Origin: Mycobacterium sp. IS-3022
Lineage (GTDB): Bacteria; Actinomycetota; Actinomycetes; Mycobacteriales; Mycobacteriaceae
Assembly: GCF_001500065.1 (NCBI RefSeq)
Contig: NZ_LQIN01000051.1
Span: 62,001 to 126,000 of the forward strand
DNA: 64,000 nucleotides
Direction: 5' to 3'
Position 1 is the first letter of the stretch; the number at the start of each line of letters is the position of its first letter. This document shows positions 30,871 through 38,935 of this stretch, one piece after another. Under the pieces are notes generated by a model that worked only from the letters and a program-made list of their open reading frames with translations, made no database searches and had not been told where the DNA came from. The translations under genes and the position numbers were made by a program.

Positions 30871-32232
30871 TCAGACGAGTCCGAGCGCCAGCATCGCGTC
30901 GGCCACCCGGATGAACCCGGCGATGTTCGCCCCCGCCACATAGTTGCCGGGTTGGTCGTAATCGTCGGCGGTGGCCAAGCAGCGGTTGTGGATGCGGCGC
31001 ATGATCTGCTCCAACCGTTTCTCGGTGTCGGCGAACGTCCACGAGTCCCGCGACGCGTTCTGTTGCATCTCCAACGCACTGGTTGCGACGCCGCCCGCGT
31101 TGGCGGCCTTACCCGGTGCGAACGTCACCCCGGCCCCGGCGAAGTGCTTGACCGCGGTGGGGGAGCACGGCATGTTCGCGCCTTCGGCGACGATCCGGCA
31201 GCCGTTGGCGATCAGTGCGAGCGCCTCGTCGCCGTTGATCTCGTTCTGCGTCGCGCATGGCAGCGCGATCTCGCACGGCACATTCCACACGTTGCGGTCC
31301 TCGACGAACGTGGCGGCGCCCCCACGTATCTCGGCGTAGTCGGCCACCCGGCCGCGCCGCACTTCCTTGATCTCCTTGAGGATCTCGAGGTCGATACCCT
31401 TCTCGTCGACGACATAGCCGCTCGAGTCCGAACAGGCCACGACGATGCCGCCGAGTTCCTGGATCTTCTCGATCGCATAGATCGCGACGTTGCCCGAGCC
31501 GGACACGACGGCGTGCTTGCCCTCGAAGCTGTCGTTGTTGGCCTTGAGGATCTCGTTGACGAAGAACACGGTTCCGTATCCGGTGGCCTCGGTGCGGACC
31601 TGCGAACCGCCCCAGGTCAACCCCTTGCCGGTGAGCGTGCCGGACTCGTAGCGGTTGGTGATCCGCTTGTACTGCCCGAACAGGTAACCGATTTCACGCA
31701 TACCCACGCCGGCGTCGCCGGCGGGCACGTCGGTGTACTCGCCCAGGTGGCGGTACAGCTCGGTCATGAACGACTGGCAGAACCGCATCACCTCGTCGTC
31801 GGTGCGGCCCTTGGGGTCGAAATCCGCGCCACCCTTGCCGCCGCCGATCGGCATGCCGGTCAGCGAGTTCTTGAAGATCTGTTCGAAGCCGAGGAATTTG
31901 ACGATTCCGAGGTAGACCGACGGGTGGAAGCGCAGGCCGCCCTTGAATGGGCCCAGCGCGGAGTTGAACTCGACGCGGAAGCCGCGGTTGATCTGGACCG
32001 TGCCGCGGTCGTCGACCCAGGGCACCCGGAAGATGATCTGGCGTTCCGGTTCGCACAGCCGCCGGATCACCTCGGAGTCGACATATTCCGGATGCTTCTC
32101 CACCACGGGTCCGAGGCTGGTGAGCACCTCGAACACGGACTGGTGGAATTCGGTCTCGCCGGCGTTGCGCCGCGCGACCTCTTCGTAGATGTCGTGCAGT
32201 TTCTCGTGCAGTCCGTTCACTTTTCGAATCAC
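30871..32232 (-). CDS. gdhA: NADP-specific glutamate dehydrogenase
   Basis: 453-residue hexameric-type GDH that aminates 2-oxoglutarate with NADPH. Substrate-site motifs FKGGLRFHPSVYL, the catalytic Lys in MPIGGGKGGADFDPKG, and the Rossmann motif VVSGSGNVAIYAIEKI are visible; length is typical of the small NADP enzyme. M. tuberculosis lacks this gene and M. smegmatis carries it next to metG, as here. The GTG at 32232 overlaps the metG stop as GTGA, so translation is coupled. Confidence 0.95.
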   Translation of the reverse strand: MIRKVNGLHEKLHDIYEEVARRNAGETEFHQSVFEVLTSLGPVVEKHPEYVDSEVIRRLCEPERQIIFRVPWVDDRGTVQINRGFRVEFNSALGPFKGGLRFHPSVYLGIVKFLGFEQIFKNSLTGMPIGGGKGGADFDPKGRTDDEVMRFCQSFMTELYRHLGEYTDVPAGDAGVGMREIGYLFGQYKRITNRYESGTLTGKGLTWGGSQVRTEATGYGTVFFVNEILKANNDSFEGKHAVVSGSGNVAIYAIEKIQELGGIVVACSDSSGYVVDEKGIDLEILKEIKEVRRGRVADYAEIRGGAATFVEDRNVWNVPCEIALPCATQNEINGDEALALIANGCRIVAEGANMPCSPTAVKHFAGAGVTFAPGKAANAGGVATSALEMQQNASRDSWTFADTEKRLEQIMRRIHNRCLATADDYDQPGNYVAGANIAGFIRVADAMLALGLV

Positions 32233-33776
32233 TCAGCCTGGTAGCGGGGGAACACGCCGGTCGGGGCCGGCAGGGCGGTGCCTGGCTTCAATCGGACACC
32301 GACGGCGGCGAAGGAGCGTTCGTCGGGGTCCTGACCGAGCAGGTCGAGCAGTTTGGCCGCCGAGTCGGGCATCACCGGCTGGGCCAGCAGCGCCGCGATC
32401 CGTACGACCTCCAGCGTCGTGTACAGCACAGTGCCGAACCGCCTCTGGTCTTCGGGCGACTCGGACTTGCGCAGCACCCATGGCTCTTGGGCCGAGAAGT
32501 ACTTGTTCGCCGACCCCAGGACGGACCAGATGGCCTCCAGCGCCAGGTGCATCGCCACGGCGTCGTAGTGGCCGCGCACCCGGTCAAGCAACGAGTCGGC
32601 CGACTCCAGCAGCGCGATATCCTCGGCGGTGAAATCGCCTGGCTCCGGGACGATTCCGTCGAGGTTCTTGGCGACCATCGACAACGAACGCTGGGCCAGG
32701 TTGCCCAACTCGTTGGCCAGGTCGGCGTTGATGCGCCCGATGATGGCCTCTTCGCTGTAGCTGCCGTCCTGGCCGAACGGCACTTCGCGCAGAAAGAAGT
32801 ACCGCACCTGGTCGAGGCCGAACGTGTCGACGAGGTTGACCGGATCGATGATGTTGCCCACCGACTTGCTCATCTTCTCGCCGCGGTTGAGCACGAAGCC
32901 GTGCGCGAACACCCTGCGCGGCAACGCGATTCCGGCAGACATCAGAAACGCCGGCCAGTAGACGGCGTGAAACCGGATGATGTCCTTGCCGATCATGTGC
33001 AGATCGGCGGGCCAGTACCGGCCGAACGCCTCTGACGAGGTGTCCGGAAAGCCCACGCCCGTCAGGTAATTCGTCAGGGCGTCCACCCATACGTACATGA
33101 CGTGATCGGGATGGTCTGGTACCGGCACGCCCCAGTCGAACGTCGTCCGGGATATCGACAGATCGCGCAGGCCACCGGAGACGAAGCTGACGATCTCGTT
33201 GCGCCGCACGTCGGGCTCGATGAACTCCGGATGCGCCCGGTAGTGCGCGAGCAGCTTGTCGGTGTAGGCCGACAGCCGGAAGAAGTACGTCTGCTCCTCG
33301 GTCCAGGTCACCGGGGCGCCGGTTTCCGTTGCCACCCGTACACCGTCGGCGCCGACGCTGGTCTCGGCCTCGGTGAAGAACCGTTCGTCACGCACGGAGT
33401 ACCAACCCCGGTACGAGTCGAGGTAGATGTCGCCGGCGTCGTTCATCCGCCGCCAGATCTCGTTGGACGCCTCGTGGTGGTCGGCATCGGACGTGCGGAT
33501 GAACCGGTCGAACGAGATGTTGAGCTTGCGTTGCAGGCGTTCGAACACATCGGAGTTCTGCCGCGCCAGCTCGGCCGTCGGGACACCCAGCGCCTGCGCG
33601 GCCTCGGCCATCTTCAGCCCGTGCACGTCGGTGCCGGTCAGATACCGCACGTCGAAGCCGTCCAGCCGCTTGAACCGGGCGATCGCATCGGTGGCGATGT
33701 ACTCGTAGGCGTGTCCGACGTGCGGATCGCCGTTCGGGTAGGCGATCGCCGTGGTGATGTAGAAAGGCTCGCTCAT
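32229..33776 (-). CDS. metG: Methionyl-tRNA synthetase
   Basis: 515-residue class I synthetase charging tRNA-Met. The HIGH motif reads HVGH (DPHVGHAYEYIATDA, about 17-31) and the KMSKS motif is exact (EKMSKSVGNIIDPV). The protein lacks the zinc-knuckle insertion of long MetRS and the C-terminal tRNA-binding domain, as in other mycobacteria. It heads a minus-strand pair with gdhA and is divergent from tatD, with a 24-bp gap. Confidence 0.96.
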   Translation of the reverse strand: MSEPFYITTAIAYPNGDPHVGHAYEYIATDAIARFKRLDGFDVRYLTGTDVHGLKMAEAAQALGVPTAELARQNSDVFERLQRKLNISFDRFIRTSDADHHEASNEIWRRMNDAGDIYLDSYRGWYSVRDERFFTEAETSVGADGVRVATETGAPVTWTEEQTYFFRLSAYTDKLLAHYRAHPEFIEPDVRRNEIVSFVSGGLRDLSISRTTFDWGVPVPDHPDHVMYVWVDALTNYLTGVGFPDTSSEAFGRYWPADLHMIGKDIIRFHAVYWPAFLMSAGIALPRRVFAHGFVLNRGEKMSKSVGNIIDPVNLVDTFGLDQVRYFFLREVPFGQDGSYSEEAIIGRINADLANELGNLAQRSLSMVAKNLDGIVPEPGDFTAEDIALLESADSLLDRVRGHYDAVAMHLALEAIWSVLGSANKYFSAQEPWVLRKSESPEDQRRFGTVLYTTLEVVRIAALLAQPVMPDSAAKLLDLLGQDPDERSFAAVGVRLKPGTALPAPTGVFPRYQAE

Positions 33777-33800
33777 TTGGCCTCAGCTTATGGTGTGGCG

Positions 33801-34649
33801 GTGAGCGAGAAGCGTCGAGGCACAAGGGAGCAGCCGCCCGCCCCGGCGCCGCTGAGCCCGCTGATCGACGCGCACACCCACCTCGATGCGTGCGGCGCCA
33901 CGGACGCGGCGAGCGTCACCGAGATCGTCGACCGCGCCGCCGCGGTCGGCGTGCAGGCCGTCGTCACGATCGCCGACGACCTCGAGTCCGCGCGATGGGT
34001 CACCGATGCGGCCGACGCCGACGCGCGCGTCTACGCCGCGGTCGCCCTGCACCCGACACGCGCCGGCGCGCTGACCGAGGAGGCCAAGACCGTCATCGAG
34101 CGACTCGCCGGCCACCCCCGCGTCGTCGCGGTCGGGGAGACCGGCCTGGACCTGTACTGGCCGGGCAAGCTCGACGGGTGCGCCGACCCGGCGACCCAGC
34201 GCGACGCGTTCGCCTGGCACATCGACCTCGCCAAGCGCACCGGCAAACCGCTGATGATCCACAACCGCGAGGCCGACGCCGACATCCTCGACGTGCTGAC
34301 CGCCGAGGGGGCCCCGGACACGGTGATCTTCCACTGCTTCTCCTCGGGCCCGGAGATGGCGCGCGCGTGTGTGGACCGGGGCTGGGTGCTGAGCCTGTCG
34401 GGCACCGTCAGCTTCAAGAACGCCAAGGCCCTGCAGGAAGCCGCGGCCCTGATTCCGCCGGGGCAGCTGATCGTCGAGACCGACGCGCCGTTCCTCACCC
34501 CGCACCCGTACCGCGGCGCACCCAACGAGCCGTATTGCCTGCCCTACACTGTGCGGGCGCTCGCGCAGATCATCGGCAAGCCGGCAGAGGTAGTTGCGCG
34601 GGAAACCACCGCGACCGCGGCGCGCACCTACGGCCTTGCGAGTTGCTGA
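33801..34649 (+). CDS. tatD: TatD-family deoxyribonuclease
   Basis: 282-residue TIM-barrel metal-dependent hydrolase. Metal ligands appear in LIDAHTHLDA, VGETGLDLYW, HNREADADIL, HCFSSG and ETDAPFLTPHPYRG, the standard TatD set. Members have 3'-exonuclease activity. GTG at 33801 is preferred: TATGGT (33789-33794) lies 6 bases upstream, so the mRNA is probably leaderless; GTG at 33795 is an alternative. Precedes rpfB as in Rv1008-Rv1009. Confidence 0.93.
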   Translation: MSEKRRGTREQPPAPAPLSPLIDAHTHLDACGATDAASVTEIVDRAAAVGVQAVVTIADDLESARWVTDAADADARVYAAVALHPTRAGALTEEAKTVIERLAGHPRVVAVGETGLDLYWPGKLDGCADPATQRDAFAWHIDLAKRTGKPLMIHNREADADILDVLTAEGAPDTVIFHCFSSGPEMARACVDRGWVLSLSGTVSFKNAKALQEAAALIPPGQLIVETDAPFLTPHPYRGAPNEPYCLPYTVRALAQIIGKPAEVVARETTATAARTYGLASC

Positions 34650-34662
34650 CGCCGGGCGTCTC

Positions 34663-34678
34663 CGTTACCGTGCTGTGA
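34663..34678 (+). promoter_or_regulatory. Candidate MtrA site in the rpfB promoter region
   Basis: GTTACCGTGCTGTGAT has two MtrA-like half motifs 11 bases apart. MtrA regulation of rpfB is reported for M. tuberculosis. The short 91-bp gap between tatD and rpfB also has to hold the promoter and leader. Confidence 0.3.
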
Positions 34679-34740
34679 TCGAAACCGGAGCGCTACCCCC
34701 GCAGCCGCATTCGGCCCGATAGTCGGAGATATACGACGTT

Positions 34741-35868
34741 TTGAACACTTTCACAAAACTCCATGAAGCGCGCTCGCCATTGCTACGTCTTCTGGTCGGT
34801 GCGACGCTGCTCGCACTGACTTTCGCCGGTGGCTATGCCGTAGCCGCGCACAAGACCGTCACGCTGACCGTGGACGGCTCCTCGACGACGGTGGCGACGA
34901 TGAAGTCGCGCGTCATCGACGTCGTTGAAGAGAACGGCTTCGACGTCGGCGAACGCGATGATCTCTACCCGGCCGCCGATCAGCCGGTGCACCAGGCCGA
35001 CACGATCGTGCTGCGCCGCAGCCGCCCGCTGCAGGTGTCCCTCGACGGGCAGGACAGCCGGCAGGTGTGGACCACCGCATCGACCGTCGACGAGGCGCTC
35101 TCGCAGCTGAAGATGACCGACACTGCGCCCGCCGCGGCCTCGCGCGGCAGCCGGGTTCCGCTCGCGGGGATGTCGCTGCCCGTTGTCAGCGCCAAGACCG
35201 TGCACATCGACGACGGCGGGGCGATGCGCACCGTCACGCTGGCCGCACCGAACGTCGCTGGTCTGCTCGCGGCCGCCGGCGCGCCGCTCGAGCAGCGCGA
35301 CACCGTCGTGCCGGCCGCGTCGGCGCCCGTGGTCGACGGCATGCGGATCGACGTCACGCGCAACCGGATCGAAAAGGTCGCCCAGCGGGTGCCGCTGGCC
35401 CCGCCCCTCAAGCGCATCGAGGACCCGACGCTCAACCAGAGCCGCGAGATCGTCGAGGACCCGGGCGCGCCCGGCACCCAGGACGTGATCTTTGCGGTGG
35501 CAAAGGTCAACGGCGTCGAGACCGGCAGGTTGCCAGTAGCCAATGTCGTCGTGACGCCGGCCCGCGAAGGCGTGGTGCGGGTCGGCACGAAACCCGGCAC
35601 CGACGTGCCGCCGGTGTCCAACGGCGCGACGTGGGACGCCCTTGCTCGCTGCGAAGCGGGAGGTAATTGGGCTATCAACACCGGCAACGGCTACTACGGT
35701 GGCGTCCAATTCGACCAGAACACGTGGGAGCGCAACGGCGGTCTGAGGTATGCTGCGAGAGCTGATTTGGCCACACGAGAAGAGCAAATCGCGATTGCTG
35801 AAGTCACTCGGGCGCGGCAAGGTTGGGGAGCGTGGCCGACGTGTAGCGGGAGGATTGGGGCGCGCTGA
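34741..35868 (+). CDS. rpfB: Resuscitation-promoting factor B
   Basis: 375-residue secreted or membrane-tethered peptidoglycan lytic transglycosylase. N-terminal hydrophobic anchor (about 16-36), three DUF348 repeats (about 38-200, starting KTVTLTVDGSSTTV), a G5 domain (about 205-285) and the C-terminal RPF domain (TWDALARCEAGGNWAINTGNGYYGGVQFD) with the catalytic Glu. Rpf proteins help dormant cells resume growth with the hydrolase RipA. TTG start at 34741 fits the anchor. The stop overlaps the ksgA start. In M. tuberculosis the rpfB-ksgA operon has a regulatory leader RNA; here only about 65 nt of leader would be available. Confidence 0.94.
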   Translation: MNTFTKLHEARSPLLRLLVGATLLALTFAGGYAVAAHKTVTLTVDGSSTTVATMKSRVIDVVEENGFDVGERDDLYPAADQPVHQADTIVLRRSRPLQVSLDGQDSRQVWTTASTVDEALSQLKMTDTAPAAASRGSRVPLAGMSLPVVSAKTVHIDDGGAMRTVTLAAPNVAGLLAAAGAPLEQRDTVVPAASAPVVDGMRIDVTRNRIEKVAQRVPLAPPLKRIEDPTLNQSREIVEDPGAPGTQDVIFAVAKVNGVETGRLPVANVVVTPAREGVVRVGTKPGTDVPPVSNGATWDALARCEAGGNWAINTGNGYYGGVQFDQNTWERNGGLRYAARADLATREEQIAIAEVTRARQGWGAWPTCSGRIGAR

Positions 35869-36788
35869 CCATTCGATTACTCGGACGGACTGAGATACGG
35901 CAGCTGGCCAAACAGATCGATTTCCGGCCGCGTAAAGCTTTCGGTCAGAACTTCGTCCACGACGCGAACACGGTTCGGCGGATCGTCTCGGCCTCCGGGA
36001 TCAACAGGAACGACCACGTCCTCGAAGTCGGCCCCGGCCTGGGCTCGCTGACGCTGGCCCTGCTCGACCGCGGTGCGCGGGTGACCGCCGTCGAGATCGA
36101 CCCGGTGTTGGCTCGGCAGCTGCCGACCACGATCGCCGACCATTCGCACAGCGAGATCAACCGGCTCACCGTGCTCAACCGCGACGTCCTGACGCTGCGA
36201 CGCGCCGAGTTGGACGAAGAGCCGACCGCCCTGGTCGCGAACCTGCCGTACAACGTCGCGGTGCCCGCGCTGCTGCACCTGCTGGCCGAGCTGCCGTCGA
36301 TCCGCACCGTGATGGTGATGGTGCAGGCCGAGGTGGCCGAGCGACTCGCCGCCGAACCGGGTGGCAAGGAGTACGGCGTGCCCAGCGCCAAGGTGCGGTT
36401 CTTCGGCAACGTCCGGCGTTACGGCATGGTGTCGCCGACGGTGTTCTGGCCGATCCCGCGGGTGTACTCGGGCCTGGTGGGCATCGAACGTCACGAGACC
36501 CCGCCGTGGCCCACCGACGACGGCTTTCGCCGCAAGGTGTTCGAGCTGATCGACATCGCGTTCGCACAGCGCCGCAAGACGGCCCGCAACGCGTTCGCCG
36601 AATGGGCCGGTTCGGGCAACGAGTCGGCGCGCAGGCTGCTGGCGGCCAGCATCGACCCGTCGCGTCGCGGCGAGACGCTCTCGATCGCGGACTTCGTCCG
36701 GCTGCTGCAGCGGTCTGGTGAGACCGACTCGCCGGTGGTCGGCGAGCCCCACGAGCAGGAGCAACAGGGTTCGATCGGCGTGCCCTGA
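35865..36788 (+). CDS. ksgA: 16S rRNA dimethyladenosine transferase KsgA, apparent CTG start
   Basis: 307-residue rRNA methyltransferase that dimethylates A1518 and A1519. SAM motif VLEVGPGLGSLTLALL and motif IV NLPYNVAVP are intact. The family N terminus (TIRLLGRTEIRQLAKQIDFRPRKAFGQNFVH) is encoded from 35868, but no ATG, GTG or TTG exists in frame between the TAG at 35844 and the GTG at 36081, which is downstream of the SAM motif. The likely start is CTG at 35865, overlapping the rpfB stop as CTGA, exactly like the usual ATGA/GTGA coupling; GGGAGG lies 11 bases upstream. Annotation pipelines starting at 36081 would lose 72 residues. Confidence 0.9.
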   Translation: MTIRLLGRTEIRQLAKQIDFRPRKAFGQNFVHDANTVRRIVSASGINRNDHVLEVGPGLGSLTLALLDRGARVTAVEIDPVLARQLPTTIADHSHSEINRLTVLNRDVLTLRRAELDEEPTALVANLPYNVAVPALLHLLAELPSIRTVMVMVQAEVAERLAAEPGGKEYGVPSAKVRFFGNVRRYGMVSPTVFWPIPRVYSGLVGIERHETPPWPTDDGFRRKVFELIDIAFAQRRKTARNAFAEWAGSGNESARRLLAASIDPSRRGETLSIADFVRLLQRSGETDSPVVGEPHEQEQQGSIGVP

Positions 36789-36819
36789 GACGCGCTCGAA
36801 AGCCTGGGTTCAGCGGCAA

Positions 36820-37605
36820 CTACTGCAACGCGCGGGCGATCAACGCGATGAGCTCACGGCAGGACCCGTACCGGTCCGCGGGCGCCTTCGACAGCGCCTT
36901 GGCCATTATCGAGTCGAAAGCCCGTGGCAGCCAGTCGATCTCACGGGAGAACCGCGGCGGCGGGCGATGCAGGTGCGCGTCGACCAGACCGACTCGGGAG
37001 TCCTCTCGGAACGGCGGCGACCCGGTGATCAACTCGACCGCGGCACAGGCCAGCCCGTATTCATCGGTCGCCTCACTCGGTGCCCGGCCCGCGATGAGTT
37101 CGGGCGCCGAGTACGCCAACGACGCCTCCACCTGCGTCGGGCGCCGGCAGATGTCGTCGGTGATCGTGACCGCGACCCCGAAGTCGATGAGAACGGCGCG
37201 GGCGCCGTCGACGAGGATGTTGGCGGGTTTGACGTCGCAGTGCACGATCGCGCGGTTGTGAATGTAGTCCAGCGCGTCGGCGATCTGGCTCAGCGCGGCG
37301 ATGCGATCGGAGAGCTTCCGCAGGCCTCGCACTCCGCCGCCCGCGACCAGCTCCATCGTCAGCCAACCGGGGCCGCGCTCGTACACCGTGACGATGTGGG
37401 GATGGTCCAGTCGGTTGGCGAACTCGAATTCTCTTCGCAGCCGTGCCACCTCCGCGAGGTGGCGATGGTCTGCGTCGAGGACCTTCAGCGCGACCACTCT
37501 CGCCGTGTCCTCGGCGCCGTGCACCCGGTAAACGGTGGCGGATCCGCCGCGGCCGAGGACCTCGTCGACCACATAGCCTTCGAACCGGTCGCCGGCGGAC
37601 AGCAC
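36820..37605 (-). CDS. Soluble Hanks-type Ser/Thr protein kinase
   Basis: 261-residue kinase domain only, with no membrane span or sensor domain. Gly loop LGRGGSATVYRV, ATP lysine in VVALKVLD, catalytic loop HCDVKPANIL, DFG and APE (YSAPELIAG) are all present, so it should be active. The Arg of HRD is Cys, making it a non-RD kinase. It sits on the opposite strand between ksgA and ispE, which are adjacent in M. tuberculosis; M. smegmatis has a kinase at the same place. The GTG at 37605 lies 6 bases after TAATCT, so a leaderless mRNA is likely. Confidence 0.87.
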   Translation of the reverse strand: MLSAGDRFEGYVVDEVLGRGGSATVYRVHGAEDTARVVALKVLDADHRHLAEVARLRREFEFANRLDHPHIVTVYERGPGWLTMELVAGGGVRGLRKLSDRIAALSQIADALDYIHNRAIVHCDVKPANILVDGARAVLIDFGVAVTITDDICRRPTQVEASLAYSAPELIAGRAPSEATDEYGLACAAVELITGSPPFREDSRVGLVDAHLHRPPPRFSREIDWLPRAFDSIMAKALSKAPADRYGSCRELIALIARALQ

Positions 37606-37676
37606 GTTCCCAGATTAGTGCCGGTGACGGCCCTGACTCGGTGAGACGACTGCTGGTCACCAGATAGTGTCGTGCC

Positions 37677-38651
37677 GTGCCAGGCTGGAACGGAAACACC
37701 GCCTCGGAGTGGGTTCCCACCGGGTCGGTCACCGTTCGGGTGCCCGGCAAGGTGAACCTCTACCTGGAGGTGGGGGACCGCCGCGACGACGGTTATCACG
37801 AGCTCACCACCGTGTTCCATGCCGTTTCGCTGCTCGACGAGGTCACCGTCCGCAACGCCGACATGCTGACCGTGGAGATGTCCGGTGAAGGGGCCGAGTC
37901 GCTGCCCACCGACGAGCGCAACCTCGCGTGGCGGGCGGCGGAGTTGATGGCCGAGCACGTGGGCCGGGCGCCGGATGTGGCGATTGTGATCGAGAAGTCC
38001 ATTCCGGTGGCCGGCGGGATGGCGGGCGGCAGCGCCGACGCCGCGGCGGTGCTGGTGGCGATGAACACGCTGTGGGAGCTGGGTGTGCCGCGGCGTGATC
38101 TGCATGCGCTCGCCGCTCAACTCGGCAGCGACGTCCCGTTCGCCTTGCACGGTGGGACGGCGTTGGGCACCGGCCGCGGCGAGGAACTGGCGACGGTGCT
38201 GGCGCGCACCACGTTCCACTGGGTGTTGGCGTTCGCCGACGGCGGGTTGTCGACGCCCGCGGTGTTCGCCGAGATCGACCGGCTGCGGGAGACCGCGGGG
38301 TCCGACCGCAAGGCGCCGCCCCGGCTGGACGACCCCGAGCCGGTGCTGGCCGCGTTGGCGTCCGGCGATGCCGCTGAGCTGGCGCCGCTGCTCGGAAACG
38401 ACCTGCAGCCCGCGGCGCTGCGCCTCGACCCGGGGCTGCGCCGCACGTTGCGCGCCGGCACCGAGGCGGGGGCGTTGGCGGGCATCGTCTCGGGCTCCGG
38501 GCCGACGTGCGCGTTCCTGTGCGCGTCGGCGAGCGCGGCGGTGGACGTCGGCGCGCAACTCGCCGGCGCGGGCGTGTGCCGCACGGTGCGGGTGGCCAGC
38601 GGTCCCGTGCAGGGCGCGCGGGTGGTACCTGCGCCGTCGACATCGGTTTGA
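37677..38651 (+). CDS. ispE: 4-diphosphocytidyl-2-C-methyl-D-erythritol kinase
   Basis: 324-residue GHMP kinase of the MEP isoprenoid pathway. N-terminal PGKVNLYLEVGDRRDDGYHEL and the ATP loop PVAGGMAGGSADAAAVL are characteristic, with the third GHMP motif SGSGPTCAFL near the C terminus. The product leads to IPP and to decaprenyl-phosphate for the cell wall. GTG at 37677 follows TAGTGT (37665-37670) by six bases, so the transcript is predicted leaderless. Equivalent to Rv1011. Confidence 0.94.
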   Translation: MPGWNGNTASEWVPTGSVTVRVPGKVNLYLEVGDRRDDGYHELTTVFHAVSLLDEVTVRNADMLTVEMSGEGAESLPTDERNLAWRAAELMAEHVGRAPDVAIVIEKSIPVAGGMAGGSADAAAVLVAMNTLWELGVPRRDLHALAAQLGSDVPFALHGGTALGTGRGEELATVLARTTFHWVLAFADGGLSTPAVFAEIDRLRETAGSDRKAPPRLDDPEPVLAALASGDAAELAPLLGNDLQPAALRLDPGLRRTLRAGTEAGALAGIVSGSGPTCAFLCASASAAVDVGAQLAGAGVCRTVRVASGPVQGARVVPAPSTSV

Positions 38652-38935
38652 TAACGAGCCGGTGTGAGCCAGACCTCAATTCTCGCGAGAGTTTGGCGGC
38701 TACTTAAGAGTTGCCTAAGATGAGCTGCGGTGAAAACTAGCGGTCATGCAGCGGACGCGACTTTCTTCCCCACCGGAAACCTCGGTGGGAGTCTCGTCAG
38801 ATGCGGCGTAGGTTCCGGTGCATCACCGATTCGAGACTCAACCGCTCCCGATTTGTGTGCGCGCCTCAGCGCTCGCGTGCCTGATCAGGCGGAGCATTAC
38901 GCCAGGGAATTAGCTCTGGAGCCGAGGAGGTCGTC
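38652..38935 (+). promoter_or_regulatory. Promoter and candidate structured RNA switch before the pks16-like gene
   Basis: A sigma-A promoter is visible: TTGGCG (38693-38698), 17 bp, TAAGAT (38716-38721). The roughly 210-nt leader contains a large hairpin. Its lower stem 38754-38762 pairs with 38790-38798 (8 of 9), and its upper stem CCCACCG/CGGTGGG is 38769-38775 with 38783-38789. A second hairpin CGGTG-CAT-CACCG lies at 38816-38828. Both are enclosed by AGCGGT (38739-38744) with ACCGCT (38841-38846). GAGTCTC (38789-38795) can pair instead with GAGACTC (38833-38839), disrupting the first hairpin. It resembles no riboswitch class I know. No ORF fits this region. Confidence 0.55.

Noticed and set aside
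38739..38846. Known riboswitch class (SAM-IV, ydaO, ZTP, cobalamin, TPP) in the pks16-like leader
   Set aside because: Conserved cores of these classes, as I remember them, are not present; the similarity to SAM-IV is limited to a short GGTCATG.
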